NCBI GenBank assembly: GCA_902581795.1
Contig: CACHPL010000001.1
Coordinates: 124,001-188,000 of the forward strand
DNA length: 64,000 nt
From: an uncultured Pelagibacteraceae bacterium
Lineage (GTDB): Bacteria; Pseudomonadota; Alphaproteobacteria; Pelagibacterales; Pelagibacteraceae
Reading direction: 5' to 3'
Position numbers and translations under genes: made by a program. Shown piece by piece: positions 18,727 through 28,059 of the stretch. Within the stretch, counting starts at the first letter, position 1. The number at the start of each line of letters is the position of its first letter. Under the pieces are notes generated by a model, which saw only the letters and a list, made by a program, of their open reading frames with translations, searched no databases and was not told the origin of the DNA.

Positions 18727-21399
18727 TTAGTTAATCATATTCCTTAATACATATTGCAGGATTCCACCGTTCTTATAATATTCAATTTCATTTTCAGTAT
18801 CTATTCTTGATAAAAGTTTAATGGTTTTACTTGAGCCATCAGCATATTTAATCTCACAACTAACTTCTGCTCTAGGATTAATTCCTTTTTCAATATCAAT
18901 AATAGTAAATAATTCTTTACCTTTTATATTTAGTTTTTTTCTGTCAAAACCTGTTTTAAATTCAAGAGGCAAAATACCCATACCTACAAGATTAGATCTA
19001 TGGATTCTCTCAAAACTTTCAGCGATAACTGCTTTGATACCTAATAACTTAGTTCCTTTAGCTGCCCAATCTCTAGAGGAACCTGTGCCATATTCTTTTC
19101 CCGCAATTACAACAAGGCTATTTCCTCTTTTTTTATATTCTTCAGCTGCCTCGTATACACTCATTTGTTTTCCATCAGGTTGTAATATTGTGAATCCCCC
19201 TTCTGTGCCAGGTGCCATTTCATTTCTTATTCTTATATTTCCAAATGTTCCTCTTAACATAACTTCGTGGTTACCACGTCTAGCACCATAAGAATTAAAA
19301 TCTTTTTGTTGAACTTGGTGTTTCATAAAATAATCACCAGTGGGGCTATCTTTTTTTATAGATCCAGCTGGTGAAATATGATCAGTTGTTACAGTATCTC
19401 CAAGTATTAGAAGTGGTCTTGCGTCTTTTATTTTTTTAAATCCCTCTGGTTTGTCTGATAAATTATCAAAAAAAGGCGGTCTCTTTACGTATGTTGAGTT
19501 TTCTTGCCAATTATAAATACTACTTTGATCTGTTTTAATTGAACTCCATTCTTTTGGTCCTTCAGAAACATTTGAGTAACGCTTAACAAACATATCAGCA
19601 TTAATAGATTTTAATATTAATTCTTCAATTTCTTTATTGGTTGGCCAAATATCTTTTAAAAATACATCTTTTCCTGTCTTATCTTTACCTAAAGGATTTT
19701 TATATAAATCATGATGCATATTTCCTGCTAAAGCGTAAGCAACTACCAATGGTGGAGATGCTAAATAATTTGCTTTAACATCTGGGTTAATTCTTCCCTC
19801 AAAATTTCTATTTCCGGATAAAACAGAAACTGCATATAAATTTTCTTTGTGAATAGTATCTGAAATATCTTCATCTAAAGGTCCGGAATTTCCAATACAA
19901 GTAGTACAACCATAACCTACAAGATTAAAACCCAATTGGTCCAAATATTTATTTAAACCAGCTTTTTCTAAATAATCAGTTACAACTTGAGATCCTGGAG
20001 CTAAAGAAGTTTTAACCCACGGTTTTACTTTTAAACCTTTTTCAACAGCTTTTTTAGCAAGCAATCCAGCTCCAATCATCACGCTTGGATTTGATGTATT
20101 AGTACAAGATGTGATTGCGCCAATTACAATATCTCCATCTTTAATTTTAAAATCTTTTTTATTGACCTTGGCTTCTAAAGGAACTTTTCTTTTTGTATTT
20201 TCTTTGAAGGCTTTATCAAAACTGGTTGCTGCTTCGGTAAGTAAAACTTTATCTTGAGGTCTTTTAGGTCCTGAAATACTTGGTACAACTGTATTTAGAT
20301 TTAGAGAGATAGTGTCTGTAAATTCTATTTCTCTACTTGCCCATAAACCCTGCTCTTTAGAATATTTTTCCACTAAAGAAATAGTTTTTTCATCTCTACC
20401 GGAAAATTTTAAGTATTTTATTGTTTCTTCATCAATAGGGAAAAAGCCACAGGTTGCTCCGTACTCCGGCGCCATATTTGCTATTGTTGCTCTATCTGCT
20501 AATGATAAATTTTTTAGACCTTCGCCATAAAATTCTACAAACTTACCAACGACACCTTTTTTTCTTAACATCTGTACTATTGTTAAAACTAAATCACTAG
20601 CAGTAGTTCCCTCAGAAAGTTTTCCTTTTATTTCAAAACCAATTACTTCTGGTATTAACATTGAGATTGGTTGTCCAAGCATTGCTGCCTCGGCTTCAAT
20701 TCCTCCAACACCCCATCCCAACACTGACAAACCATTTACCATGGTTGTATGACTATCTGTTCCAACTAAAGTATCTGGATAAGCATAAAACTTTCCATCT
20801 ATCTCTGAAGACCAAACTACTTTTGATAAATATTCTAAATTTACTTGATGACAAATTCCTGTTCCTGGCGGAACAACTCTAAAATTATTAAAAGCATTTT
20901 GTCCCCATTTTAAAAATGAATATCTCTCCCCATTTCTGTCAAATTCTCTTTCAACATTTTTTTTAAAAGAATCATTATTTGCGTAATTATCTACCATTAC
21001 GGAATGATCTATTACTAGATCCACATTAGATAAAGGATTTATTTTTTTAGGATCTTTATTTTTAGATTTTACAGCATCTCGCATTGCCGCTAAATCAGCT
21101 ACTGCTGGAATTCCTGTATAATCTTGTAACAAAATTCTTGCAGGCCTGTAGGCTATTTCCATTTTTGATTTTTTTGTTTTTAACCAATCTGCAATACCTT
21201 TTATCTGTTTAGTATTTACTGTAATATTATCTTCAAAACGCAATAGGTTTTCTAAAAGAACCTTAAGTGATTTAGGTAGTTTTTTTATACCTTTTAAACC
21301 GTTTTTTTCAGCTTTTGATAAATTATAAAAATAATAGGTTCTGCCAGAAATCTCTAGTTTATCTAATGATTGAAACGAATTTTTACTTTTAAAGTCCAT
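18727..21399 (-). CDS. acnA: Aconitate hydratase A
   Basis: An 890-residue aconitase of AcnA/IRP type with the four-domain order including the C-terminal swivel domain. The three [4Fe-4S] cysteines appear in GAITSCTNTSNPSVM (about residue 432) and GYGCTTCIGNSGPL (about 497 and 500). Other marks are VGTDSHTTMVNGLSVLGWGVGG and the late GTGSSRDWAAKGT. It converts citrate to isocitrate in the TCA cycle and can hydrate 2-methyl-cis-aconitate in the methylcitrate pathway, which fits the adjacent prpD. Confidence 0.97.
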   Translation of the reverse strand: MDFKSKNSFQSLDKLEISGRTYYFYNLSKAEKNGLKGIKKLPKSLKVLLENLLRFEDNITVNTKQIKGIADWLKTKKSKMEIAYRPARILLQDYTGIPAVADLAAMRDAVKSKNKDPKKINPLSNVDLVIDHSVMVDNYANNDSFKKNVEREFDRNGERYSFLKWGQNAFNNFRVVPPGTGICHQVNLEYLSKVVWSSEIDGKFYAYPDTLVGTDSHTTMVNGLSVLGWGVGGIEAEAAMLGQPISMLIPEVIGFEIKGKLSEGTTASDLVLTIVQMLRKKGVVGKFVEFYGEGLKNLSLADRATIANMAPEYGATCGFFPIDEETIKYLKFSGRDEKTISLVEKYSKEQGLWASREIEFTDTISLNLNTVVPSISGPKRPQDKVLLTEAATSFDKAFKENTKRKVPLEAKVNKKDFKIKDGDIVIGAITSCTNTSNPSVMIGAGLLAKKAVEKGLKVKPWVKTSLAPGSQVVTDYLEKAGLNKYLDQLGFNLVGYGCTTCIGNSGPLDEDISDTIHKENLYAVSVLSGNRNFEGRINPDVKANYLASPPLVVAYALAGNMHHDLYKNPLGKDKTGKDVFLKDIWPTNKEIEELILKSINADMFVKRYSNVSEGPKEWSSIKTDQSSIYNWQENSTYVKRPPFFDNLSDKPEGFKKIKDARPLLILGDTVTTDHISPAGSIKKDSPTGDYFMKHQVQQKDFNSYGARRGNHEVMLRGTFGNIRIRNEMAPGTEGGFTILQPDGKQMSVYEAAEEYKKRGNSLVVIAGKEYGTGSSRDWAAKGTKLLGIKAVIAESFERIHRSNLVGMGILPLEFKTGFDRKKLNIKGKELFTIIDIEKGINPRAEVSCEIKYADGSSKTIKLLSRIDTENEIEYYKNGGILQYVLRNMIN

Positions 21400-21402
21400 G
21401 CT

Positions 21403-21990
21403 CTATACATAGAACATAATAACACAAACTATAAGCAAAAAAGACATTGTAAAGTTAAAATTTCTTATAAATTTTTCACTTGTGGCAAAATTTCTTAAAT
21501 ACATTCCCATTAAACACCAGCTATTTATACTTAAAACTGCCAATAAGAAAAAATATGATATTACTATTAAAGAATCTCGCAAATAATTCTCTGGATCAAT
21601 AAATATTGAGACTGTTGTCATTGAAACTACTAGACTTTTCGGATTAATAAATTGAAGAATAAAAGCCTTACTAAATGATATTGGATTTTTTATAGGAGCT
21701 CCTTTTGAGGGTTTTGAAAATGATATTAAATAGGCAAGATAAACTAGAAATACCGAACCCAAAATCCTTATAATTTCTTGGATGAATGGATATTGTCTAA
21801 AAATTAAAATTAGTCCTGTATTCATTAAAATTAACAATAAAGTCCAGCCAGAAATTACTGCAAGTATTAAAGGTAATGTTTTTTTATATCCAAAATTAAA
21901 TCCTGAATAAGATGATGTAATATTATTAGGTCCCGGTGTCATAGCTGTTACAAAACCAAATATTATAAGACTAAGTAAATCAGGATACAT
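21403..21990 (-). CDS. LysE/RhtB-family exporter
   Basis: A 195-residue membrane protein with about six helices and the LysE signature FGFVTAMTPGPNNITSSYSG near the N-terminus, followed by FSKAFILQFINPKSLVVSMT, the conserved NPK motif. Members export amino acids. It starts at the base after the csaA stop and ends 3 bases before acnA, so it lies within csaA-lysE-acnA-prpD. The substrate is unknown. Confidence 0.9.
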   Translation of the reverse strand: MYPDLLSLIIFGFVTAMTPGPNNITSSYSGFNFGYKKTLPLILAVISGWTLLLILMNTGLILIFRQYPFIQEIIRILGSVFLVYLAYLISFSKPSKGAPIKNPISFSKAFILQFINPKSLVVSMTTVSIFIDPENYLRDSLIVISYFFLLAVLSINSWCLMGMYLRNFATSEKFIRNFNFTMSFLLIVCVIMFYV

Positions 21991-22326
21991 TTAAGCAATG
22001 TCTAAGCCATTCTCAGCTTTTTGGGATGGATGAACAAGCACAACTTTTCCATCTTTTTCAATAGCTCCTAATATCAAAACTTCAGAAACAATACCTGCTA
22101 TATTTTTTTTTGGAAAATTGCAAACCCCAATAACCTGTTTGCCTACTAAATTTTCTTTTGAATAATAGTGTGTAATTTGAGCTGAAGATTGTTTTATTCC
22201 AATTTCTTTTCCAAAATCTACTTTTATCACTAAAGATGGTTTTCTAGCTTTTTCATTCTTTTCAACTGATAATACTGTACCAAGCTTTATATTAACTTTT
22301 TTAAAATCATCATAAGTTATTTCCAT
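21991..22326 (-). CDS. csaA: CsaA-like tRNA-binding protein
   Basis: A 111-residue single-domain EMAP-II/OB-fold protein. Motifs typical of CsaA are IKLGTVLSVEKNEKARKPSLVIKVDFG and GKQVIGVCNFPKKNIAGIVSEVLILG. CsaA proteins bind tRNA and in some bacteria assist protein export. AGGAGG six bases before the ATG is one of the strongest ribosome sites in the window. The gene begins just 10 bases beyond the T-run of the livK terminator, leaving no room for its own promoter there. Confidence 0.88.
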   Translation of the reverse strand: MEITYDDFKKVNIKLGTVLSVEKNEKARKPSLVIKVDFGKEIGIKQSSAQITHYYSKENLVGKQVIGVCNFPKKNIAGIVSEVLILGAIEKDGKVVLVHPSQKAENGLDIA

Positions 22327-22336
22327 TTTACCTCCT

Positions 22337-22365
22337 AAAAAAAAGGGGGCAATAAAGCCCCCTTT
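22337..22365 (-). terminator. Intrinsic terminator of livK
   Basis: On the minus strand AAAGGGGGC (22365-22357) pairs with GCCCCCTTT (22350-22342) around a six-base loop. A run of eight T follows at 22344-22337. It lies 22 bases after the livK stop and directly before csaA, a strong rho-independent terminator. Confidence 0.92.
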
Positions 22366-22387
22366 AAATTTTATGAATTAAAAAAAA

Positions 22388-23491
22388 TTACAGTTGTTTG
22401 TAATTTCCTTTGCTCCACTCATACCATACATAACCTGGTAAGCTCACATCGCCTTTTTTATCAAAGCTTAGAGTTCCAAGCACTGTATTGAATTTACCTT
22501 TTTTCATAGCTTTCATAACTTTATTGCTATCTGTTGAACCAGCCATTTTTGCAGCTTGTGCAAAAACTTCTAGAGCAGCATATGAGTATAGTACATAACC
22601 TTCAGGCTCTATGCCTGCAGCTTTGAACTTCTTAACTAATGGAGCGGCTTCTGGATTGTTTCTAGGATCTGGGCTGAAAGTCATTAACGTACCTTCTCCA
22701 GCATTACCAGTAATTTGCCAGTATTCAGCTGTAACTAATGCGTCACCACTAATTAATTTAGTTTTCATACCTTGGTCTCTCATTTGTCTTACAATTAACC
22801 CACCTTCTGTGTGGTAACCACCAAGATAAACTGCATCAATACCTTTTGACTTAAGTTTAGAAACTAGAGCTGAGTAATCTTTTTCACCAGCTGTAATCGC
22901 TTCGTACATAGTTTCTTTTAAGCCAGCTTTATTCATGTTCATTTTCGTAGCATCTGCTAAACCTTTTCCGTAAGCAGTTTTGTCATGAATAATTGCAACT
23001 TTTTTTCCTTTGTATTCTTTTGCTAAAAAGTTACCGGCAACTTCACCTTGTTGGTCGTCTCTTCCGCAAACTCTGAATACGTTTGGTCCACCTTCATCCG
23101 TAAAAGCCGGATTTGTTGAAGCTGGAGAAACTTGAATAATACCTTCTTCAGTGTAAACTTTTGAAGCTGGTATTGAAGATCCAGAACAGAAGTGACCTGC
23201 AACATAGGCTACTTTCTGTGATACAAATTTGTTAGCAACTGCAACAGCTTGTTTTGGATCGCAAGCGTCATCGCCAATTACTAATTTAACTTTTTCTCCG
23301 TTTATACCGCCTGCAGCATTAGTGTCTTTAACCCACATTTCAGCACCAGCTTTAAGCTGAGCACCAAAAGATGCGTATTGACCACTCATTGGTCCAGCGC
23401 TAGCTACGACAACGTCGGCTTTCGCTGAAAACGAACCAAACATTAACAAGGCAGCAAATAAAGAAATTAGATATTTTATTGATCTAATCAT
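22388..23491 (-). CDS. livK: Branched-chain amino acid ABC transporter, substrate-binding protein (first set)
   Basis: A 367-residue LivJ/LivK-type periplasmic protein with signal peptide (cleavage near SFSAKA). Motifs include ASAGPMSGQYASFGAQLKAG, the disulfide-type cysteines in DDACDPKQA and GHFCSGSSIP, and RVCGRDDQQGEVAG. It binds leucine, isoleucine, valine or related amino acids. It follows livF by 90 bases, is the last gene of the set, and has its own G-rich ribosome site and strong terminator, so it may also be transcribed alone. Confidence 0.93.
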   Translation of the reverse strand: MIRSIKYLISLFAALLMFGSFSAKADVVVASAGPMSGQYASFGAQLKAGAEMWVKDTNAAGGINGEKVKLVIGDDACDPKQAVAVANKFVSQKVAYVAGHFCSGSSIPASKVYTEEGIIQVSPASTNPAFTDEGGPNVFRVCGRDDQQGEVAGNFLAKEYKGKKVAIIHDKTAYGKGLADATKMNMNKAGLKETMYEAITAGEKDYSALVSKLKSKGIDAVYLGGYHTEGGLIVRQMRDQGMKTKLISGDALVTAEYWQITGNAGEGTLMTFSPDPRNNPEAAPLVKKFKAAGIEPEGYVLYSYAALEVFAQAAKMAGSTDSNKVMKAMKKGKFNTVLGTLSFDKKGDVSLPGYVWYEWSKGNYKQL

Positions 23492-23505
23492 TGTTATTCC
23501 CCTCT

Positions 23506-23521
23506 TTAATTAATTAATTAA
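23506..23521 (-). repeat. TTAA tandem repeat in the livK leader
   Basis: The 16-base perfect repeat TTAATTAATTAATTAA lies just upstream of the GGGG ribosome site of this livK. An identical 16-base block lies in the same position before the second livK (37665-37680). It may keep the ribosome site unstructured or mark a common leader; the function is not known. Confidence 0.7.
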
Positions 23522-23581
23522 AATTGCATTATTGAACTACAACTGCAAGTTTGTGTAAATACTTAAACCGTCCAAAAATAA

Positions 23582-24295
23582 TTATTTTCCACCCTCTAAA
23601 TAAGCAGCTTGCACGTCTGGGTTGTTAAGTAGATCTTTACCTAGTCCTTCTAATGAAATTTTTCCATTAACTAAAACATAACCTCGGTCAGCTAGTTCTA
23701 AAGCTTTTTTAGCGTTCTGTTCTACAAGAAAAACTGTAACTTTTTTCTCTTTGTTAATATTTTTAATTGATGCAAATATTTGATTTACTAATTTAGGTGC
23801 AATACCAAGTGAAGGTTCATCCAACAAAAGTACTCTGGGTCTGGCCATCATAGCTCTTCCTATAGCTAGCATTTGTTGTTCTCCCCCTGATAAAGTTCCG
23901 CCTCTTTGCGAAAGTCGATCTTTAAGAACAGGAAAAAGATCATAAACGTCTTTTGAATCTTGATCAAAATTTTTACCTTTTTCATTAACAGACGCTCCTA
24001 ATCTCAAATTATCCTCTACTGTTAATCTTGAAAATATTCTTCTGCCTTCAGGAACTTGTGAGATACCAAGATTAACGATGTCATGAGGGGGTAAATTCGC
24101 TATACTTTTGCTGTCAAAAAATATTTCTCCAGTAGCTGCTTTGTTAACACCGCTTATAGTCATTAATAGAGTCGATTTTCCTGCACCATTTGAGCCGATT
24201 AAAGCAACAATTTCTCCTTCATTTACTTTAACATCTACTCCTCTAAGAGCTTGAATGTTTCCATAAAAAGTTTCGACTTTAGAAATATTTAACAT
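23582..24295 (-). CDS. livF: Branched-chain amino acid ABC transporter ATP-binding protein LivF
   Basis: A 237-residue ATPase with Walker A GSNGAGKSTL near residue 35, signature LSGGEQQMLAIGRAM, Walker B VLLLDEPSLGIAP and the H-loop region VTVFLVEQNA, where Q-N replaces the usual histidine-adjacent residues as in LivF. It pairs with LivG on the inner face of the membrane. Gap to livG is 2 bases. Confidence 0.95.
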   Translation of the reverse strand: MLNISKVETFYGNIQALRGVDVKVNEGEIVALIGSNGAGKSTLLMTISGVNKAATGEIFFDSKSIANLPPHDIVNLGISQVPEGRRIFSRLTVEDNLRLGASVNEKGKNFDQDSKDVYDLFPVLKDRLSQRGGTLSGGEQQMLAIGRAMMARPRVLLLDEPSLGIAPKLVNQIFASIKNINKEKKVTVFLVEQNAKKALELADRGYVLVNGKISLEGLGKDLLNNPDVQAAYLEGGK

Positions 24296-24297
24296 AA

Positions 24298-25092
24298 TTA
24301 GTCCTCAGTACCTAAATAGGCCTCGATAACTTCTGGGCTATTTTTTGTTTCACTTGCTGTTCCTTCAAAGATTTTTTTTCCATAGTTTAAAACAACAACA
24401 TGATCTGAAATCCCCATAACAACACTCATGTCATGTTCTATTAATAAAATTCCTGTTTTTTTATCGTTTTTTATAAACTTAAGTAATTTATTTAGTTCAG
24501 CAGATTCCTTTGCGTTTAATCCTGCAGCTGGTTCATCCAAGCATAAAAGATGCGGTTCTATGCACATTGCCCTCACAATTTCTAATTTTCTTTGATCTCC
24601 ATAAGGAAGGTCTCCTGCATTATCGTCTGCCCTATTTGTCAATCCAATAATATCTAACCAGTATTTTGAAATTTCCATCGCTTCTTTCTCTTTTTGTAAG
24701 TAAGATTTTGAATTAATAAGACCAAGAATACTAAAGCCGGATGCGGTCATAAGTTTATTGTGTTGTGCCACCATCATGTTTTCTAAAACTGACATTTGAG
24801 GAAATAGTCTTATGTTTTGGAAAGTTCTAGCTACTCCTGCTTTTTGAGCAACTTTAAAATCTGAAAATTTTTTTAAATCCATTTTGTTGTTATTTTTGTT
24901 TAAATACATTGATCCTGCAGTCGCTTTATAAAATCCTGTTAAACAATTGAATACTGTGGTTTTTCCAGCTCCATTCGGACCAATGATAGATGTAATATGA
25001 TCTTTTTTTGCTGAAAAGCTGAGGTCATCAATGGCTATCAGACCACCAAATTTCATTGTTAAATTTTGAACATCTAGTAATGTTTCACTCAT
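24298..25092 (-). CDS. livG: Branched-chain amino acid ABC transporter ATP-binding protein LivG
   Basis: A 264-residue ATPase with Walker A GPNGAGKTTVFNCLTG, the LivG-typical GVARTFQNIRLFPQMSVLENM, a Q-rich signature region DLPYGDQRKLEIVRAM, Walker B HLLCLDEPAAGLN and the switch histidine in LLIEHDMSVVM. Length is normal. It lies 3 bases after livM and 2 before livF. Confidence 0.95.
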   Translation of the reverse strand: MSETLLDVQNLTMKFGGLIAIDDLSFSAKKDHITSIIGPNGAGKTTVFNCLTGFYKATAGSMYLNKNNNKMDLKKFSDFKVAQKAGVARTFQNIRLFPQMSVLENMMVAQHNKLMTASGFSILGLINSKSYLQKEKEAMEISKYWLDIIGLTNRADDNAGDLPYGDQRKLEIVRAMCIEPHLLCLDEPAAGLNAKESAELNKLLKFIKNDKKTGILLIEHDMSVVMGISDHVVVLNYGKKIFEGTASETKNSPEVIEAYLGTED

Positions 25093-25095
25093 AAA

Positions 25096-26364
25096 TTATC
25101 CGTGTTTACCCATAGTTATAGTTGGTTTTCTTTTTGCTAATATCCCTCTTGGTCTAAAAATCATTATGAGAACCATGGCTCCACCAAAAGCAACCATTCT
25201 ATAGGACTCAAAATCTCTAAAGACTTCTATAAGACCTATTAAAAAAATTGTAGACAAGACAACACCTGTTTGTGAACCCATTCCCCCTAAGACAACTATC
25301 GCAACTATTATTGCTGACTCAATGAATGTAAAACTTTCAGGACTTATAAAAGCCTGACGAGTTGCAAAAAAAGATCCTGCAAAACCACCAAACATAGCTC
25401 CAATTGCAAAAGCAGTTAATTTTGTATTCCTTGGATTAACTCCTAAAGACTTACAGGCTATTTCATCTTCTCTTAACGCTTCCCAAGCTCTACCAACGGG
25501 TAATCTTCTTATCTTTATTGTAAAAGCGTTTGTTATTAGTGCCAAAACAAGAATTAAGTAATACAGAAAAACAATTCTTTGCATCGGATCGTATTCCAAT
25601 CCAAAAAAAGTATGAAAGGTTTCTACTCCTTCATCTGGATAGCGTTTAAATGGCAAACCAAAAAATGATGGTCTTGGAATTCCTGTAAGACCATCAGGAC
25701 CTTTTGTTAATTCATACCAATTCAAAAGAAGAATTCTTATCATTTCACCAAAAGCAAGTGTAACAATAGCAAGATAATCTCCTCTTAATCTTAAAACCGG
25801 AAAACCTAATAGAATTCCAAACATACCTGCAAAAAGACCGGCAATCGGAAGGCAGATCCAAAAAGACCAACCAAAATGAATAGCAAAAAGAGCGTAGGAG
25901 TAAGCACCTACAGCATAAAAAGCCACGTATCCTAAGTCTAAGAGTCCAGCTAAACCTATAACAATATTCAATCCCCAGCCTAACATTATATAAGTCATCA
26001 TCATGATGGCTATATCCATCCAATAACGATCTGCAAATGGCATGAAAGGAAAGATTATTGAAAAAGCTATAGCTGCAATAGCTATTTGAGCTCCTTTTTC
26101 GTCTAAAAAATTGGAAATAGCTTTTCCAAATGAAGATGGTTCTCCTCTTCTTTTTTCTTTTTTATATGAATAAATGTTTATAAAAAATCTACCGACGGCA
26201 CAAAAAATGACTATGAGTAAAACAACAAACCATTTTGGTTCAACAACTAAAACTTCATTTTTAGCAACGGTTCTCAGTCCAACTATTGGGCCAAATAAAG
26301 CGAGCGCAATAATTCCTGTAAATAAACTATCCTTAAGTGATTTTTGAATTAAATCTTTTCCCAT
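25096..26364 (-). CDS. livM: Branched-chain amino acid ABC transporter permease LivM
   Basis: A 422-residue permease, the long form of LivM with an N-terminal segment of two helices and a charged stretch before the core. The core carries GLAGLLDLGYVAFYAVGAYSYAL, LRLRGDYLAIVTLAFGEMIRI, and the EAA-like loop VGRAWEALREDEIACKSLGVN. It pairs with LivH to form the channel and starts 1 base after the livH stop. Confidence 0.94.
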   Translation of the reverse strand: MGKDLIQKSLKDSLFTGIIALALFGPIVGLRTVAKNEVLVVEPKWFVVLLIVIFCAVGRFFINIYSYKKEKRRGEPSSFGKAISNFLDEKGAQIAIAAIAFSIIFPFMPFADRYWMDIAIMMMTYIMLGWGLNIVIGLAGLLDLGYVAFYAVGAYSYALFAIHFGWSFWICLPIAGLFAGMFGILLGFPVLRLRGDYLAIVTLAFGEMIRILLLNWYELTKGPDGLTGIPRPSFFGLPFKRYPDEGVETFHTFFGLEYDPMQRIVFLYYLILVLALITNAFTIKIRRLPVGRAWEALREDEIACKSLGVNPRNTKLTAFAIGAMFGGFAGSFFATRQAFISPESFTFIESAIIVAIVVLGGMGSQTGVVLSTIFLIGLIEVFRDFESYRMVAFGGAMVLIMIFRPRGILAKRKPTITMGKHG

Positions 26365-26365
26365 T

Positions 26366-27277
26366 TTATACTTTTTCTATATCTGGTTTACCTAAAAAAC
26401 CTGTTGGGAAAAATATTAAAACTATAACTAAAGTAGTAAAAGCTGCAATATCTTTATATTCTATTGAGATATATCCTGACCAAAATGTTTCGATCAAACC
26501 AATTAATAATCCTCCAAGCATTGCTCCTGGGATTGATCCTATACCTCCTAGTACAGCAGCTGTAAAAGCTTTAATCCCGGCCAAGAAACCAATATAAAAA
26601 TCGATAACACCGTAATACATAACAAACATTACTCCAGCAACTGAGGCTAAAGATGAACCGATAATAAATGTCATGGAGATTGTTCTATCTACATTTATTC
26701 CCATAAGTGCAGTCATAGTTCTATCTTGTTCACAAGCACGTTGGGCTCTACCTAAAGCTGTTCTAGTAATTAACAAAGTAAAGACAGCCATTAAAACTAT
26801 CGTTACTAAAACTATAAAAATCTGAAGATAGCTCAATGTTACAACAAAGTCTGATTCTTTGAAAAAATTAAAACCCCCTTGTATTACAGGCTGTAAAGTT
26901 TTTATTCTAGCACCTTGAGCAGCCTGAACATAATTTTGAAGCACTATTGACATTCCTAATGCAGAAATTAATGGAGCCAATCTAAAAGATTTTCTTAAGG
27001 GTTTATAAGCTAATTTTTCAACTGTCCATCCATAACATGCTGTAAAAACCATCGCTATTAACAAGACTAAAATTAAAACAATTGGTAATGAAATACCTGT
27101 AAGTGCAAAAAGAATAAATGAAATCAAAGCAACAAACGCGCCCACCATGAAAATATCACCGTGGGCAAAATTAATCATTCCAATGATTCCATAAACCATT
27201 GTATACCCAATAGCGATTAAGCCATAAACAGAACCTAGGGTTACGCCGTTAATAAGCTGCTGTAGAAAATACTCCAT
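26366..27277 (-). CDS. livH: Branched-chain amino acid ABC transporter permease LivH
   Basis: A 303-residue permease with eight or so helices. Motifs include GVTLGSVYGLIAIGYTMVYG, IGMINFAHGDIFMVGAF and the loop LGRAQRACEQDRTMTALMGIN. It begins 17 bases after the end of the proC-like reading frame and is the first permease gene of livHMGF-K. Confidence 0.95.
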   Translation of the reverse strand: MEYFLQQLINGVTLGSVYGLIAIGYTMVYGIIGMINFAHGDIFMVGAFVALISFILFALTGISLPIVLILVLLIAMVFTACYGWTVEKLAYKPLRKSFRLAPLISALGMSIVLQNYVQAAQGARIKTLQPVIQGGFNFFKESDFVVTLSYLQIFIVLVTIVLMAVFTLLITRTALGRAQRACEQDRTMTALMGINVDRTISMTFIIGSSLASVAGVMFVMYYGVIDFYIGFLAGIKAFTAAVLGGIGSIPGAMLGGLLIGLIETFWSGYISIEYKDIAAFTTLVIVLIFFPTGFLGKPDIEKV

Positions 27278-27294
27278 GTCTTCCCTAAAAAATT

Positions 27295-28054
27295 TTAAAA
27301 TCTTTTAAAGATGCTATTTAAGACTTTTTGTTGGATTTTGTAAAATTTCTTTTTTTTTAATTCTCTCAGTGCTTGAGCATTAATGCCCCCTGGTGTTTGC
27401 GATTCACTTACAAGTTGTTTTAAAGATAATTTATTTTTAAATTTAGAGTCTTCCGACAAAGCTAGAAAAAGTTCTCTTGAATAATCCTCGGCGTTCCTTC
27501 TGTTAACTCCTTTGCTGACAAGCCAATTACTTGTTACCAATAGCATGTGGTAATAAGGAGCCATAAAAGATGAGGTTGTCCAAAAATTTTTAGAAATTTT
27601 TTCATTTTTTATCACAATAGTTTTTCCTAATTTATCAAAAAATTTTTTTACAGCTTTATCATTTGGGCAAATTATTACGGGCCCTTTTCTTATGCCAATA
27701 AATGGCAAGGGAATAACACGCGTAATATTTTTATTTTTTGTATATTCTTTTAATTTTTTCAAATTAATTGTTGAAATAAAACTCACAATTTTATGGTTGT
27801 GCTTAAAATTGAGTTTTTTTAAAATTTTATGCCCTACTTTTGGAGTAACAGCTAAAAAAAACCCAATTAGACGTATCTAACAATTGTTGATTATTCTTTG
27901 AAATACTAACTTTTTTAAATTTTTTTCTTATTTTTTTTGATATTAATCTGTTACGAGGAGATATATAAATTTTTTTGACATTTAACTTTGACTTAAAAAT
28001 ACCCTCAATAACAGAAGAAGTAATATGACCTGTTCCCAAAAAACCTATTTTCAT
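27295..28054 (-). pseudogene. Pyrroline-5-carboxylate-reductase-like gene broken by a one-base frameshift
   Basis: The start MKIGFLGTGHITSSVIEGIF is the ProC Rossmann motif. Frame one runs from 28054 and ends at 27827. The rest of the protein continues in a second frame to 27295, ending with a ProC-like C-terminus QTPGGINAQALRELKK. The junction is a run of eight T on the minus strand (27854-27861). Removing one T gives DTSNWVFLAVTPKVGHKILK, the expected ProC sequence, and a protein of about 252 residues. It could be a genuine pseudogene, a sequencing error in the homopolymer, or a gene rescued by slippage. Confidence 0.82.
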
Positions 28055-28059
28055 TAATC

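Noticed and set aside
27295-27786. Separate small gene after the proC-like fragment
   Set aside because: It has no start of its own that fits and continues the ProC sequence exactly if one T is removed, so it is the second half of a broken gene.
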